In this document: in pieces, positions 31,134 to 39,593 of the stretch
Position numbering within the stretch: position 1 is the first letter of the stretch
How the letters are laid out: each line of letters opens with the position of its first letter
Assembly: GCF_040549465.1 (NCBI RefSeq)
Contig: NZ_JBEPTL010000004.1
Span: 62,001-126,000, forward strand
Length of the DNA: 64,000 bases
Reading direction: 5' to 3'
DNA from: Lacisediminihabitans sp040549465
GTDB lineage: Bacteria > Actinomycetota > Actinomycetes > Actinomycetales > Microbacteriaceae
Program-made: the position numbers and the translations under genes
Notes under the pieces: generated by a model
Seen by the model: only the letters and a program-made list of their open reading frames with translations
Told to the model about the DNA's origin: nothing
The model's database searches: none

Positions 31134-32410
31134 TGACTCTCTCCCTCACTCCCCAGACTGCAACACCGTGGACGACGCCATCCCGTTATTGGCCGGCGCT
31201 CACCGCGGCGACCGCCGAGCTTGACCCGCCCTACGGCGTCATCTCCGCGCAGGCCCTCGCCCACAACGCCTTCGAGATGCTGCGTCGTGCCAACGGCACC
31301 ACCATCCGTGTCGCCAGCAAGTCGGTGCGGGTGCGCGGCGTGATGGATGCGGTGCTGGCCCTCCCCGGTTATGCCGGGGTGCTCGCCTACACCCTGCCGG
31401 AGGCGCTCTGGCTCGCGGCCGGTGATTCGGACCACCCAGGAATCGCGGATGTCGTGGCCGGCTATCCGAGCGTCGACCGCGCCGCGATCCGCCGCCTCGC
31501 CACCGACCCGCTGCTCGCCTCCCGGGTCACCCTCATGGTGGACTCCGTCGAGCACCTCGACCTCATCGACGCCGTGCTGCCGCCGGGGAGTCGCGAGACC
31601 ATCCGGGTGTGCCTCGAACTCGACGCGTCGTGGAATCCGAAGGTGCTCGGCCATTTAGGACTGGGCCATCTAGGACTGGGCCATCTGGGGACCTGGCGTT
31701 CGCCGGTCTTCACCGTCGACGAGGCGAGAGCGCTCGCCGAGAAGATCGTCGTGCGCCCGGGCTTCGCCCTCGTCGGCATGATGGCCTACGAGGGGCAGAT
31801 CGCCGGTCTCGTGAATCAGCCGGGTAACGCGGCCCGCGGCATGGCGGTGCGCTGGATCCAGAAGCAGTCGGCGAGCGAACTCGCCGCCCGTCGTGGCGCG
31901 GCGGTCGCCGCCGTCCGACAGGTGGCCGACCTGCAATTCGTCAACGGCGGCGGCACCGGTTCGTTGGAGAGTACAAGCTCGGAAGACGCGGTCACCGAGA
32001 TCGCCGCCGGCAGCGGCCTCTTCGGCCCACACCTGTTCGATCACTACCGGCACTTCAGCCCAGCCCCGGCTGCCGCCTTCGCGCTCTCGGTGGTCCGCAA
32101 GCCAAAGCCCGACATGGCGACCTTGCTCGGCGGAGGTTGGGTGGCTTCCGGACCACCCGCCGCCGACCGGCTGCCGCTGGTCGCCTGGCCGGAGGGCATG
32201 TCGATGGTCGGGCGCGAGATGGCGGGCGAAGTGCAGACTCCGCTCACCGGAGCCGAAGCCGCGCGCCTTCGCGTCGGCGATCGGGTCTGGCTGCGACACA
32301 CCAAGGCCGGCGAACTCAGCGAGCACCTCAACGAATTCGCCATCGTGGACGGTGACCGGGTGACCGGCATGCTGCCCACCTACCGGGGTGAGGGCCAGGT
32401 GTTTCTGTGA
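31133..32410 (+). CDS. PLP amino acid deaminase/aldolase (D-threonine aldolase-like)
   Basis: The 425-aa protein has an alanine racemase-type N-terminal PLP barrel: the PLP lysine is likely K63 in RVASKSVRV; VCLELDAS and FALVGMMAYEGQIAG are barrel strands. A C-terminal beta domain (MVGREMAGEVQTPLTG, GDRVWLRHTKAGELSEH, GEGQVFL) matches D-threonine aldolase/D-serine deaminase relatives. A 15-bp duplication inserts GHLGL repeats at residues 173-186. Substrate unknown; 3-hydroxy amino acids are plausible. Confidence 0.85.
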   Translation: MTLSLTPQTATPWTTPSRYWPALTAATAELDPPYGVISAQALAHNAFEMLRRANGTTIRVASKSVRVRGVMDAVLALPGYAGVLAYTLPEALWLAAGDSDHPGIADVVAGYPSVDRAAIRRLATDPLLASRVTLMVDSVEHLDLIDAVLPPGSRETIRVCLELDASWNPKVLGHLGLGHLGLGHLGTWRSPVFTVDEARALAEKIVVRPGFALVGMMAYEGQIAGLVNQPGNAARGMAVRWIQKQSASELAARRGAAVAAVRQVADLQFVNGGGTGSLESTSSEDAVTEIAAGSGLFGPHLFDHYRHFSPAPAAAFALSVVRKPKPDMATLLGGGWVASGPPAADRLPLVAWPEGMSMVGREMAGEVQTPLTGAEAARLRVGDRVWLRHTKAGELSEHLNEFAIVDGDRVTGMLPTYRGEGQVFL

Positions 32411-33744
32411 CGATCGACACCGTTCCGGCTGTGCTGCACCCCGGTACCACCTGGAAGAACTGGAGCCGCATCGAGAGTGTGCGTCCGGTGTTTAACGCAC
32501 GACCGTCCAGCGTCGGCGAGGTCGTGGAGATCGTGCGTTTCGCCCGCGCGCGGGGACTGATGGTCAAGACGGTGGGGGCTGGGCACAGCTTCACGGCGAT
32601 CGCTGCGGCACCCGGCATCCAGTTGGATGTGTCCGCCCTCGATGGCCTCCTCGACGTCGATGCCGCCCGGGGCCGGGTCACGCTCGGCGCCGGCACTAAC
32701 CTCCACCAACTGCCCGCCATCCTCGGTCCGCTCGGACTCGCGCTCGAGAACATGGGCGACATCGACCGCCAGACGATTGCCGGTGCGACCTCAACCGGCA
32801 CCCATGGCACGGGTGCGCGTTTCAGGGGGCTTGCCACCCAGATCGTGGCCATCACGCTGGTGACCGCGGATGCCGCGGTGCTGCAGATCAGCGAGACCGA
32901 GAATGCTGAGCTCCTCCCGGCGGCACGCCTCGGCCTCGGCGCTCTCGGGGTGCTGGTGGACCTGACCCTGCAGTGTGTGCCTGCCTTCCTGCTCGACGCG
33001 GTGGAGCGCCCGGCAGGGCTCGAGGAAGTGCTCGACGGTTTCGACGAGCGCGCGACATCCGTCGACCACTTCGAGTTCTACTGGTGGCCGCACACCGACG
33101 GCGTCATGACGAAGAGCAATTCGCGGCTGCCCGGCGACGCCGAGCGCCGGCCGATCGGCGCCCTTTCCGGCTGGTTTGAAGATCGTGTGGTGAGCAACAC
33201 GGTGCTGGCCATGATCTGCAACATCGGCCGTATCGCGCCAGCGACGACCCCCGCGATCAATCGCTTCGCCACCCGTGTCTACGGCAACCGGTCCTATCGC
33301 GACCACTCGCACGAGGTCTTCGCGAGCCCGCGCACCACCCGTTTTCGCGAGATGGAGTACGCGATCCCGCGCCAGTCGGTACCGGATGCTCTGCGTGACA
33401 TCCGCAGGCTCATCGACGCCAGAGGCTGGCGGATCTCCTTCCCCGTCGAGGTGCGTGTCGCCGCCGCCGACGACAACTGGCTGTCGACCGCGCAGGGGCG
33501 GGAGACCGGGTACATCGCCGTGCACCGGTACTTCCGTGACGACCACGACGAGTATTTCCGCGGGGTGGAGCAGGTGCTGCGCGCCTATCGTGGACGGCCG
33601 CACTGGGGCAAAATCCACTACCAGGACGCCGCTTCGCTCGCCGAGCTCTACCCGCATCACGGGGATTTCGTCGCGGCGCGCAACCGGCTCGACCCCGAGC
33701 GGCGCTTCACCAACCCCTACCTGGATCGGGTACTCGGCGCCTGA
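32407..33744 (+). CDS. D-arabinono-1,4-lactone oxidase-like FAD enzyme
   Basis: The 445-aa protein has a PCMH-type FAD-binding domain (VKTVGAGHSFTAIAAAPG, 53-70; NMGDIDRQTIAGATSTGTHGTG) and an ALO C-terminal domain ending in HWGKIHYQDAASLAELYPHHGDF, the HWGK motif of aldonolactone oxidases. It oxidises aldonolactones or alditols with oxygen. It begins with a GTG overlapping the aldolase stop and ends the TetR operon. The real substrate is not known. Confidence 0.85.
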   Translation: MTIDTVPAVLHPGTTWKNWSRIESVRPVFNARPSSVGEVVEIVRFARARGLMVKTVGAGHSFTAIAAAPGIQLDVSALDGLLDVDAARGRVTLGAGTNLHQLPAILGPLGLALENMGDIDRQTIAGATSTGTHGTGARFRGLATQIVAITLVTADAAVLQISETENAELLPAARLGLGALGVLVDLTLQCVPAFLLDAVERPAGLEEVLDGFDERATSVDHFEFYWWPHTDGVMTKSNSRLPGDAERRPIGALSGWFEDRVVSNTVLAMICNIGRIAPATTPAINRFATRVYGNRSYRDHSHEVFASPRTTRFREMEYAIPRQSVPDALRDIRRLIDARGWRISFPVEVRVAAADDNWLSTAQGRETGYIAVHRYFRDDHDEYFRGVEQVLRAYRGRPHWGKIHYQDAASLAELYPHHGDFVAARNRLDPERRFTNPYLDRVLGA

Positions 33745-33763
33745 CCTGGTTGCTCGGTTCAGG

Positions 33764-34294
33764 TCAGATGGTGAGCAGTGAGTGCAGCGTCCTGCCTGGC
33801 AGCCTGGTCCGTCCGTGGAGCTCGGCGATCTCCAGCGCCACGGCGATCCCGGCGACCGACCAGCCCGCGCGCTCGATGAGCGAGCAGCTCGCTGCGAGAG
33901 TTCCACCGGTGGCAAGAACGTCATCGAGCAGCAGCACCCGCGAACCGGGCAGCAGCTCGTCGGGATGCAGCTGAAGCGTCGTACTCCCGTACTCGAGGTC
34001 GTAATCCTCGGAGAGAACGGCGCGGGGAAGCTTCCCTGGCTTCCGGATCATGACGACGCCGTGCTCGCAGGCGTAGGCCGCCGCGGCGGCCAGTACGAAG
34101 CCCCTGGCTTCGACACCAGCGATCGCGTCGAAGGCGCCGGTGAACGGCTCAAGCAGCGCATCTGTCACGGTCCTGAGGGCCGGACCGTCGGCGAAGACCG
34201 GCGTCAGGTCGCGGAAGGTGATACCCGGCTTCGGAAAGTCCGGGATGACTCTGCTCAGTCTCTCGATCGCCTCGCGTGCTGCCTCTGGCGGCAT
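33764..34294 (-). CDS. apt: Adenine phosphoribosyltransferase
   Basis: The 176-aa protein has the type I PRTase PRPP loop VLLLDDVLATGGTL (120-133), the APT region IPDFPKPGITFRDLTPVF near the N-terminus, and GVEARGFVLAA. It salvages adenine to AMP using PRPP. The ATG at 34294 has GGGAGG upstream; the longer in-frame reading to 34429 is not APT-like. It converges with the lactone oxidase gene. Confidence 0.93.
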   Translation of the reverse strand: MPPEAAREAIERLSRVIPDFPKPGITFRDLTPVFADGPALRTVTDALLEPFTGAFDAIAGVEARGFVLAAAAAYACEHGVVMIRKPGKLPRAVLSEDYDLEYGSTTLQLHPDELLPGSRVLLLDDVLATGGTLAASCSLIERAGWSVAGIAVALEIAELHGRTRLPGRTLHSLLTI

Positions 34295-34496
34295 CCGTCG
34301 TCCTCCCGATAGGCGGCCGTCGTGCAGTGCGCCGCGCTGCCCATTGTCGCACCACGAGCGGCACGCCAGAATGCGCCGGATGGGGCCTCCGAGTTCGCTC
34401 GGAGCTTGCCGCGAACCCAGCCAGCGCACTGGACGCGTTGGTTATAGTTGTCAGCACGTGTCGCGCCTCCCCACCGCGACCACGCAGCACCAATGA

Positions 34497-34541
34497 GGCA
34501 GAGCACCCCAAGGCAAAGCACCCAAAGGCAGAGCACCTAAA
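34497..34541 (+). repeat. Three 15-bp direct repeats upstream of lemA
   Basis: GGCA[GA]AGCACC followed by CCAA, CAAA or TAAA occurs three times in tandem, directly before the lemA ribosome site. It may be a slippage array. A regulatory role is not shown. Confidence 0.7.
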
Positions 34542-34551
34542 GAGAGTGGCA

Positions 34552-35118
34552 ATGGAACTTCTCATCGTCGTAGGCATCATCGTCCTGCTGATTGTGATCA
34601 TCGGTATCTACCTGTGGTCGACCTACAACGGGCTGGTGCGACTGAATGTGCGCGTGGATGAGGCGTGGAGCGACATTACGGTGCAGCTCAAACGCCGAGC
34701 CGACCTAATCCCCAACCTCATCGAATCGGTGAAAGGCTATGCCGCCCACGAGAAGGGCGTCTTCGAGGCTGTCACCAAGGCTCGGGCCGAGTCCCTCAGT
34801 GCGAACACCCCCGTGGATGCTGCCGCCGCCGAGAACCACATGCAGTCCGCGCTGAAGAGCATCTTCGCCGTCGCGGAAGCCTATCCCCAGCTGCAGGCCA
34901 GCCAGAACTACCTCCAGCTGCAGGGTGAGCTCGTCGACACCGAGGACAAAATCCAGGCATCACGTCGCTTCTACAACGGTGGCGTGCGCGAGATGAACAC
35001 GAAGGTCAAGACCTTCCCCAACACCCTGTTCGTGCGTGGCCTGGGCTTCAAGGAGCGCGAATTCTTCGAGGTGACCGATTCGGCGGCCATCGCCGAACCG
35101 CCGCGCGTGCAGTTCTAA
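34552..35118 (+). CDS. lemA: LemA family protein
   Basis: The 188-aa protein has an N-terminal membrane helix (LLIVVGIIVLLIVIIGIYLW) and the LemA body: RVDEAWSDITVQLKRRADLIPNLIESVKGYAAHEKGVFEAV, YPQLQASQNYLQLQGELVDTEDKIQASRRFYN. LemA proteins sit in the membrane with a helical bundle facing outside and often pair with HtpX-like proteases, as here (gap 56 nt). Biochemical role unclear. Confidence 0.93.
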   Translation: MELLIVVGIIVLLIVIIGIYLWSTYNGLVRLNVRVDEAWSDITVQLKRRADLIPNLIESVKGYAAHEKGVFEAVTKARAESLSANTPVDAAAAENHMQSALKSIFAVAEAYPQLQASQNYLQLQGELVDTEDKIQASRRFYNGGVREMNTKVKTFPNTLFVRGLGFKEREFFEVTDSAAIAEPPRVQF

Positions 35119-35174
35119 GCCGTCAGTTCGTTGGTCGAGCCTGTCGACATCCCTACCCGAATAAGTAGCGGCCC

Positions 35175-36068
35175 ATGTATCGCGCGATAGCAAAGAATAA
35201 GCGCAACACCGTTTTCATCATCCTGCTGTTCCTGATCATCATCGGTGCGCTCGGAGTTCTTGCCGGCTACATCTACCACAGCTGGTCGATCTCGATCACC
35301 GTGCTGGTGGTCGCCACCGGCTACGCGCTGATCCAGTACTTCGCGGCGAGCAGGCTCGCCGTCACCATCTCTGGCGGACGAGAGATTCAGAAGGCCGACA
35401 ACCCACGCCTCTATCGGATCGTGGAGAACCTCTCGATCACCGACGGCCTGCCGATGCCGAAGGTCTACATCGTCAACGATCCGGCGCCCAACGCCTTCGC
35501 GACCGGACGTGACCCGCAGCATGCCTTCGTCGCGGCCACCACGGGGCTCCTCGACATCATGGACGACGCGGAACTCGAGGGCGTGATGGCGCACGAGATG
35601 GGACACGTGCAGAACTACGACACTCGGGTCTCCATGATCGTCTTCGGGCTGGTCGTGGCGATCGGATTCATCGCCGACCTCTTCCTGCGCTTCGCATTCT
35701 TCGGCGGGCGCGGCAACGACCGCAACAACGGCGGTGGCGGCGGAAACCCGATCGTGCTGGTCTTCGGCCTGGTCGCCATGATCATTGCCCCGCTGGTGGC
35801 TGCCGGGGTGCAGGCCGCCATCTCCCGGCAGCGCGAGTACCTGGCCGACGCCACGAGCGCCATGACCACCAGGAACCCGGATGCCCTGGCCAGCGCCCTG
35901 GAGAAGCTCGCGCAGTACGGCCGCCCGATGCAGCGGCAGAATAGCTCGATGTCTCACCTGTGGATCTCCGACCCGAACAGGCCAGGCATGATGAGCCGCC
36001 TGTTCAGCACCCACCCGCCGATCCCGGAGCGCGTCGCGCGCCTGCACAAGATCGGCGGCGAGTTCTAG
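35175..36068 (+). CDS. htpX: HtpX-like M48 membrane metalloprotease
   Basis: The 297-aa protein has two N-terminal membrane helices (12-33 and 38-56), a zinc site HEMGH (140-144), a further hydrophobic pair, a Gly/Asn-rich loop (RGNDRNNGGGGGN) and a glutamate ligand region REYLADATSAMTT. This is the HtpX/M48B family that removes damaged membrane proteins. The lemA gene immediately upstream is a common partner. Confidence 0.93.
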   Translation: MYRAIAKNKRNTVFIILLFLIIIGALGVLAGYIYHSWSISITVLVVATGYALIQYFAASRLAVTISGGREIQKADNPRLYRIVENLSITDGLPMPKVYIVNDPAPNAFATGRDPQHAFVAATTGLLDIMDDAELEGVMAHEMGHVQNYDTRVSMIVFGLVVAIGFIADLFLRFAFFGGRGNDRNNGGGGGNPIVLVFGLVAMIIAPLVAAGVQAAISRQREYLADATSAMTTRNPDALASALEKLAQYGRPMQRQNSSMSHLWISDPNRPGMMSRLFSTHPPIPERVARLHKIGGEF

Positions 36069-36085
36069 GTTCGCCGGTTTCGGTG

Positions 36086-36144
36086 ACGAAAGTCGCCAAG
36101 TGGCCCTTGAGCGTCGGTCGTCGGGGCAATATGGCGACTTTCGT
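36086..36144. repeat. 13-bp inverted repeat between convergent genes
   Basis: ACGAAAGTCGCCA (36086-36098) and its exact complement (36132-36144) face each other across 33 nt between htpX and the glycosylase gene. It may be a small palindromic repeat element or a weak bidirectional terminator. No T-run follows. Confidence 0.65.
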
Positions 36145-36149
36145 GGGAT

Positions 36150-37397
36150 TCAGCCGACCGGTATGACTCTCACGCCAAGCTCCGCAGCCACTGCGCCCGC
36201 CAGATCTCCGCGGCCCATCACCTCGATGTCGTTGAGTCCCTGCCAGGTGGCTATCTCGCGCAGTACAGGAGCAACGCGCGAAGCGGTTTCCGGCGCGGCA
36301 TCCACCTCGGTCCAGGCCGACTGCACGCGCAGCACACGGTTCTGCCTGTCGCTCTTGAGGTCGACCCGGCCTGCCAGCCTGTCATCGATCAAGAGGGGGA
36401 GTGTGTAGTAGCCGAAGATGCGCTTGGGGGCCGGCGTGTAGATCTCGATGCGGTAGCGGAAGCCGAACATCCGTTCCGTACGATCGCGATCCCACACCAC
36501 CGGGTCGAATGGTGAGAGCAGCGCAGCCGTTTCGATGCGTCGCGGAATGCGGGCATCCCGATGCAGCCAGGCCGGCCGATTCCAGCCGTCGACGGTGATC
36601 GGCAGGAGCTCTCCGGCATCCACCAGGTCGTCGACGGCGGCCTTCGCCGGAGCCTGCTTGAGGCGGAAATAGTCGGCCAGGTCGCTGAGAGTGCCGATGC
36701 CGTGGGCACGGGCGGAGATCCTCATCAGTCGACGGATGGCGTCCTCACGCGGCACCTCGGTGTCGAGCACGCTCTGGGGAAGCACCGATTCGGCGAGGGC
36801 ATAGGTGCGCTCGAACCGGGTTCGGCCTGCGGTCACCACGTCGCCGAAGCGGAACAGGTACTCGAGGCCAGCCTTCACATCCGACCAACCCCACCACGAT
36901 CCGCTGCCCTTGTTCGCGTCGTGCTCGATCTGACTGGCGGCGAGTGGCCCCTTCGCTGCGAGTTCCCGCTTGAGCCACTCGAGCATCTCGCCGTTGGATT
37001 CAACCCAGCCGCCGGCTTTGCTGCCGTATTTCGCCCGGTTGTCATCCATCCGCCAGCGGAACAGCGGCCAGGTCTCGACCGGGATGATCGCTGCCTCGTG
37101 GGCCCAGTACTCGATGTAGCGCCCCTTCCTGGCGAAGGTGAGCCTGTCGAGGTCTGCTTTGTCGTAGGCGCCGAGGCGGGAGAACATCGGCAGGTAGTGG
37201 CTGCGCTCGAAGACATTGACCGAGTCGAGCTGCAGCAGCCCCAGCCTGTCGATCGCCAGGTTGAGCTGCCGGGTGCCCACCGCTTCGGAGCGGGGTCGAC
37301 CGAAACCCTGCGCGGCGAGGGCGATACGGCGAGCCTGTGCAGCTGAGATCTTGGGAAGACGCGGGGTCTCAGGAGCACGCAAAACTGTCTGAACCAT
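36150..37397 (-). CDS. AlkX/YcaQ-like winged-helix DNA glycosylase
   Basis: The 415-aa protein belongs to the HTH_42 family: ISAAQARRIALAAQGF, LGLLQLDSVNVFERSHYLPMFSRLGAYD, EYWAHEAAIIP, LLSPFDPVVWDRDRTERMFGFRYRIEIYTP. The catalytic-loop motif is QLD (56-58). In this family QxD marks YcaQ/AlkX glycosylases that unhook interstrand crosslinks, while QxQ marks azinomycin-resistance AlkZ. So a general crosslink/alkylation repair role is expected. Confidence 0.88.
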   Translation of the reverse strand: MVQTVLRAPETPRLPKISAAQARRIALAAQGFGRPRSEAVGTRQLNLAIDRLGLLQLDSVNVFERSHYLPMFSRLGAYDKADLDRLTFARKGRYIEYWAHEAAIIPVETWPLFRWRMDDNRAKYGSKAGGWVESNGEMLEWLKRELAAKGPLAASQIEHDANKGSGSWWGWSDVKAGLEYLFRFGDVVTAGRTRFERTYALAESVLPQSVLDTEVPREDAIRRLMRISARAHGIGTLSDLADYFRLKQAPAKAAVDDLVDAGELLPITVDGWNRPAWLHRDARIPRRIETAALLSPFDPVVWDRDRTERMFGFRYRIEIYTPAPKRIFGYYTLPLLIDDRLAGRVDLKSDRQNRVLRVQSAWTEVDAAPETASRVAPVLREIATWQGLNDIEVMGRGDLAGAVAAELGVRVIPVG

Positions 37398-37452
37398 CGC
37401 TCACGACCCTACTGGCCGCCACCGTCAGTCGATCAGTGCGTCAGTCTGCCGG

Positions 37453-38145
37453 TCAGTGCGAGGGCTGCAACTCGGCCAGTGACAGCACGTCCACCACGCT
37501 GTCGAGGATGTGGTCGTGCGGATGCTTCGCCAACTCGTCTCGCCCTACGGCACCGGTCAGCACACCCACGCCGACCACGCCAGCGTTACGCGCCGCCAGC
37601 AGGTCCACGATCGTGTCGCCCGCGGCGAGGACAGCCCGCACGTCGGTGACCCCCGTCTTCTCCATGGCGTGCTGGATCAGGTAGGGCGCAGGCCGCCCGG
37701 CCGCCACCTCAGAGGCGGTGACCACCGCATCCAGCAGGTGCTCGCTGCCCGGGCCGGCAGTCCAGCCCAGCGAGTCGAGTAGAGGCACTGCGACCTCGTC
37801 GGAGAACCCTGTCGTCAGGGCGACCGCTATTCCGCGCGCGCTCAACTCGCGCAGTGCGTCTTCCACGCCGGGGAGGCCCACCGGCGGGGTCTGCCGGTAG
37901 GACAGGGCCAGGATCTCAAGGAAGCACCGGAAGGCGGCATCCACAATTTCCGATGTCGGCGGCACCCCGCCGAGCGTCATGAGAGCGGTGATGGCGGCGG
38001 ACTTCTCCGTGCCCATCCACTGTTGCAAATCGGTCGCTGTGACCGTCGCACCGGTCTCCGTCACGCTCTGTTCAAGGGCGATATAGACGAGTCCGTGATC
38101 GTCGATGGTGGTTCCTGCCATGTCGAACGCGACGAGTTCGATCAT
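37453..38145 (-). CDS. Phosphonatase-like HAD hydrolase
   Basis: The 230-aa HAD enzyme has motif I DMAGTT (8-13), in which Ala after Asp-Met and GTT are typical of phosphonoacetaldehyde hydrolases, a cap-domain Lys (K48 in MGTEKSAA) in the place of the Schiff-base lysine, and later motif VLAAGDTIVDLLAARNAGV. This matches the PhnX-like family (TIGR03351) that occurs with FAD oxidoreductase TIGR03364 and phosphonate transporters, exactly the neighbours here. It probably cleaves the C-P bond of a phosphonoaldehyde. The ATG at 38145 was chosen. Confidence 0.88.
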   Translation of the reverse strand: MIELVAFDMAGTTIDDHGLVYIALEQSVTETGATVTATDLQQWMGTEKSAAITALMTLGGVPPTSEIVDAAFRCFLEILALSYRQTPPVGLPGVEDALRELSARGIAVALTTGFSDEVAVPLLDSLGWTAGPGSEHLLDAVVTASEVAAGRPAPYLIQHAMEKTGVTDVRAVLAAGDTIVDLLAARNAGVVGVGVLTGAVGRDELAKHPHDHILDSVVDVLSLAELQPSH

Positions 38146-38291
38146 CGTGCACCCCAATTCCGGTCGTTCCCCACAACCAAGCAGTGCACGGTAAACCGCC
38201 AGTGAACGGCGAGGGACGCAGGGAGAACGTGTGGCGAATTCCCGCTCGAGACAGTTGACCGGTCGCCCGATCATCCCCAGTGTCGATAGTC

Positions 38292-39425
38292 ATGACTTCT
38301 CACGACCGGATGCTGGCCGAAAGCGACGTACTGATCGTGGGTGCAGGCATCGTCGGCCTCGCGCACGCGGCCGAGGCACTGCGGCACGGCCTCACTGTGA
38401 CGGTGATCGACAGGGACAGCCGGGCGGTTGGCGCCTCGGTGCGCAACTTCGGGCACTGCTGCGTGACGGCGCAGTCCGGTGAGCTGCTCGACTTCGCCCT
38501 CGTCGCCCGGGAGCGGTGGTTGCACTACAGCGAACTCGCCGGCTTCTTCTCGGTGTCGGCTGGGGCGCTCGCGGTGGCCCGCAGCGCTGAAGAACTCGCG
38601 GTGCTCGACGAGCTGGCCGGGCAGCGCGAAAGCGGCCAGGTTCAGTTGCTCGCGGCATCTGAGGTCGAGGAGCGACTATCGGGCGATACCGGATCGGTGG
38701 TGGGCGGCGCTCTGCTTCGCGACGACCTGCGGGTCGATCCGCGGGAGGCCGTCGGTGCACTGGCGGCGTGGCTTCAGCAACAACCGGGCGTGCGGTTCTT
38801 CTGGCGGACCTCCTACCTCGGCGGCGATGGAGACAGTGCGATCACATCGCGCGGCACTGTCCGTGCCACCAGGACCATCGTGTGCGTCGGGCACGACCTC
38901 GACTACCTGTTCCCCGAACTGGCAGAACAGCATGAGGTGCGTCGCTGCGGGCTGCAGATGGCGCGCGTGGAGGCCCCGCGTGGCATCCGGATCGCTCCCG
39001 CAGTGCTCACCGGGACGTCGATGCTGCGCTATCCGGCCTTCACCGAGACCGGCGCTTCGCCAGCCCTGCGCGCGAAGATCGGCGCCGACGATCCGGGGCT
39101 CATCGACATCGACGCCAACGTCATGTTCACCCAGCGGCCGGATGGCTCCCTCCTGGTCGGTGACAGCCACCGTTACGACCTGACGATGGATTCGTTCCAG
39201 CGGGAGGCGACCTCAGAACTCCTGTTGGATCGCATCGCCCAGCTGCTCGGCGTGGATTCGCTGCGGGTGGTGGAACGCTGGCAGGGCGTCTACGCCTCCA
39301 GCCCGCAGCATCCGTATCTCGTCGAAGAGCCGCTGTCGGGGGTCTCCGTCGTCTCGGTCACCTCCGGTGTCGGGATGACCATCTCCTTCGGTCTGGCGAA
39401 AGCGGTCTTCGACGGCCTGGGCTGA
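38292..39425 (+). CDS. FAD-dependent aminophosphonate oxidoreductase (TIGR03364-like)
   Basis: The 377-aa protein has an N-terminal Rossmann GAGIVG (17-22) in DVLIVGAGIVGLAHAAEAL and the DAO-type fold, with SVRNFGHCCVTAQSGE and a C-terminal GVGMTISFGLA. Family members are linked to 2-aminoethylphosphonate catabolism and oxidise aminophosphonates to aldehydes, which the divergent HAD hydrolase can then split. The ATG at 38292 is preferred over an upstream GTG. It heads the transporter operon. Confidence 0.85.
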   Translation: MTSHDRMLAESDVLIVGAGIVGLAHAAEALRHGLTVTVIDRDSRAVGASVRNFGHCCVTAQSGELLDFALVARERWLHYSELAGFFSVSAGALAVARSAEELAVLDELAGQRESGQVQLLAASEVEERLSGDTGSVVGGALLRDDLRVDPREAVGALAAWLQQQPGVRFFWRTSYLGGDGDSAITSRGTVRATRTIVCVGHDLDYLFPELAEQHEVRRCGLQMARVEAPRGIRIAPAVLTGTSMLRYPAFTETGASPALRAKIGADDPGLIDIDANVMFTQRPDGSLLVGDSHRYDLTMDSFQREATSELLLDRIAQLLGVDSLRVVERWQGVYASSPQHPYLVEEPLSGVSVVSVTSGVGMTISFGLAKAVFDGLG

Positions 39426-39593
39426 GTGCGGCCTGGGCTGGGCGCATCGATGGACGACGCCTGTTGTCCTGCCGTTCACCTAACCGCTGCCGCGGTGTCA
39501 TCGCGCGGGAGAAATATTCGACGAGGTCAGCTTTCGGTATCCGACTGTTCGCTCCACAGCGCGAACGACCGAGGTGACCTTCTGGAGGATTCC

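Noticed and set aside
35115..36047. 310-aa minus-strand ORF
   Set aside because: Antisense to htpX, low-complexity, no family features.
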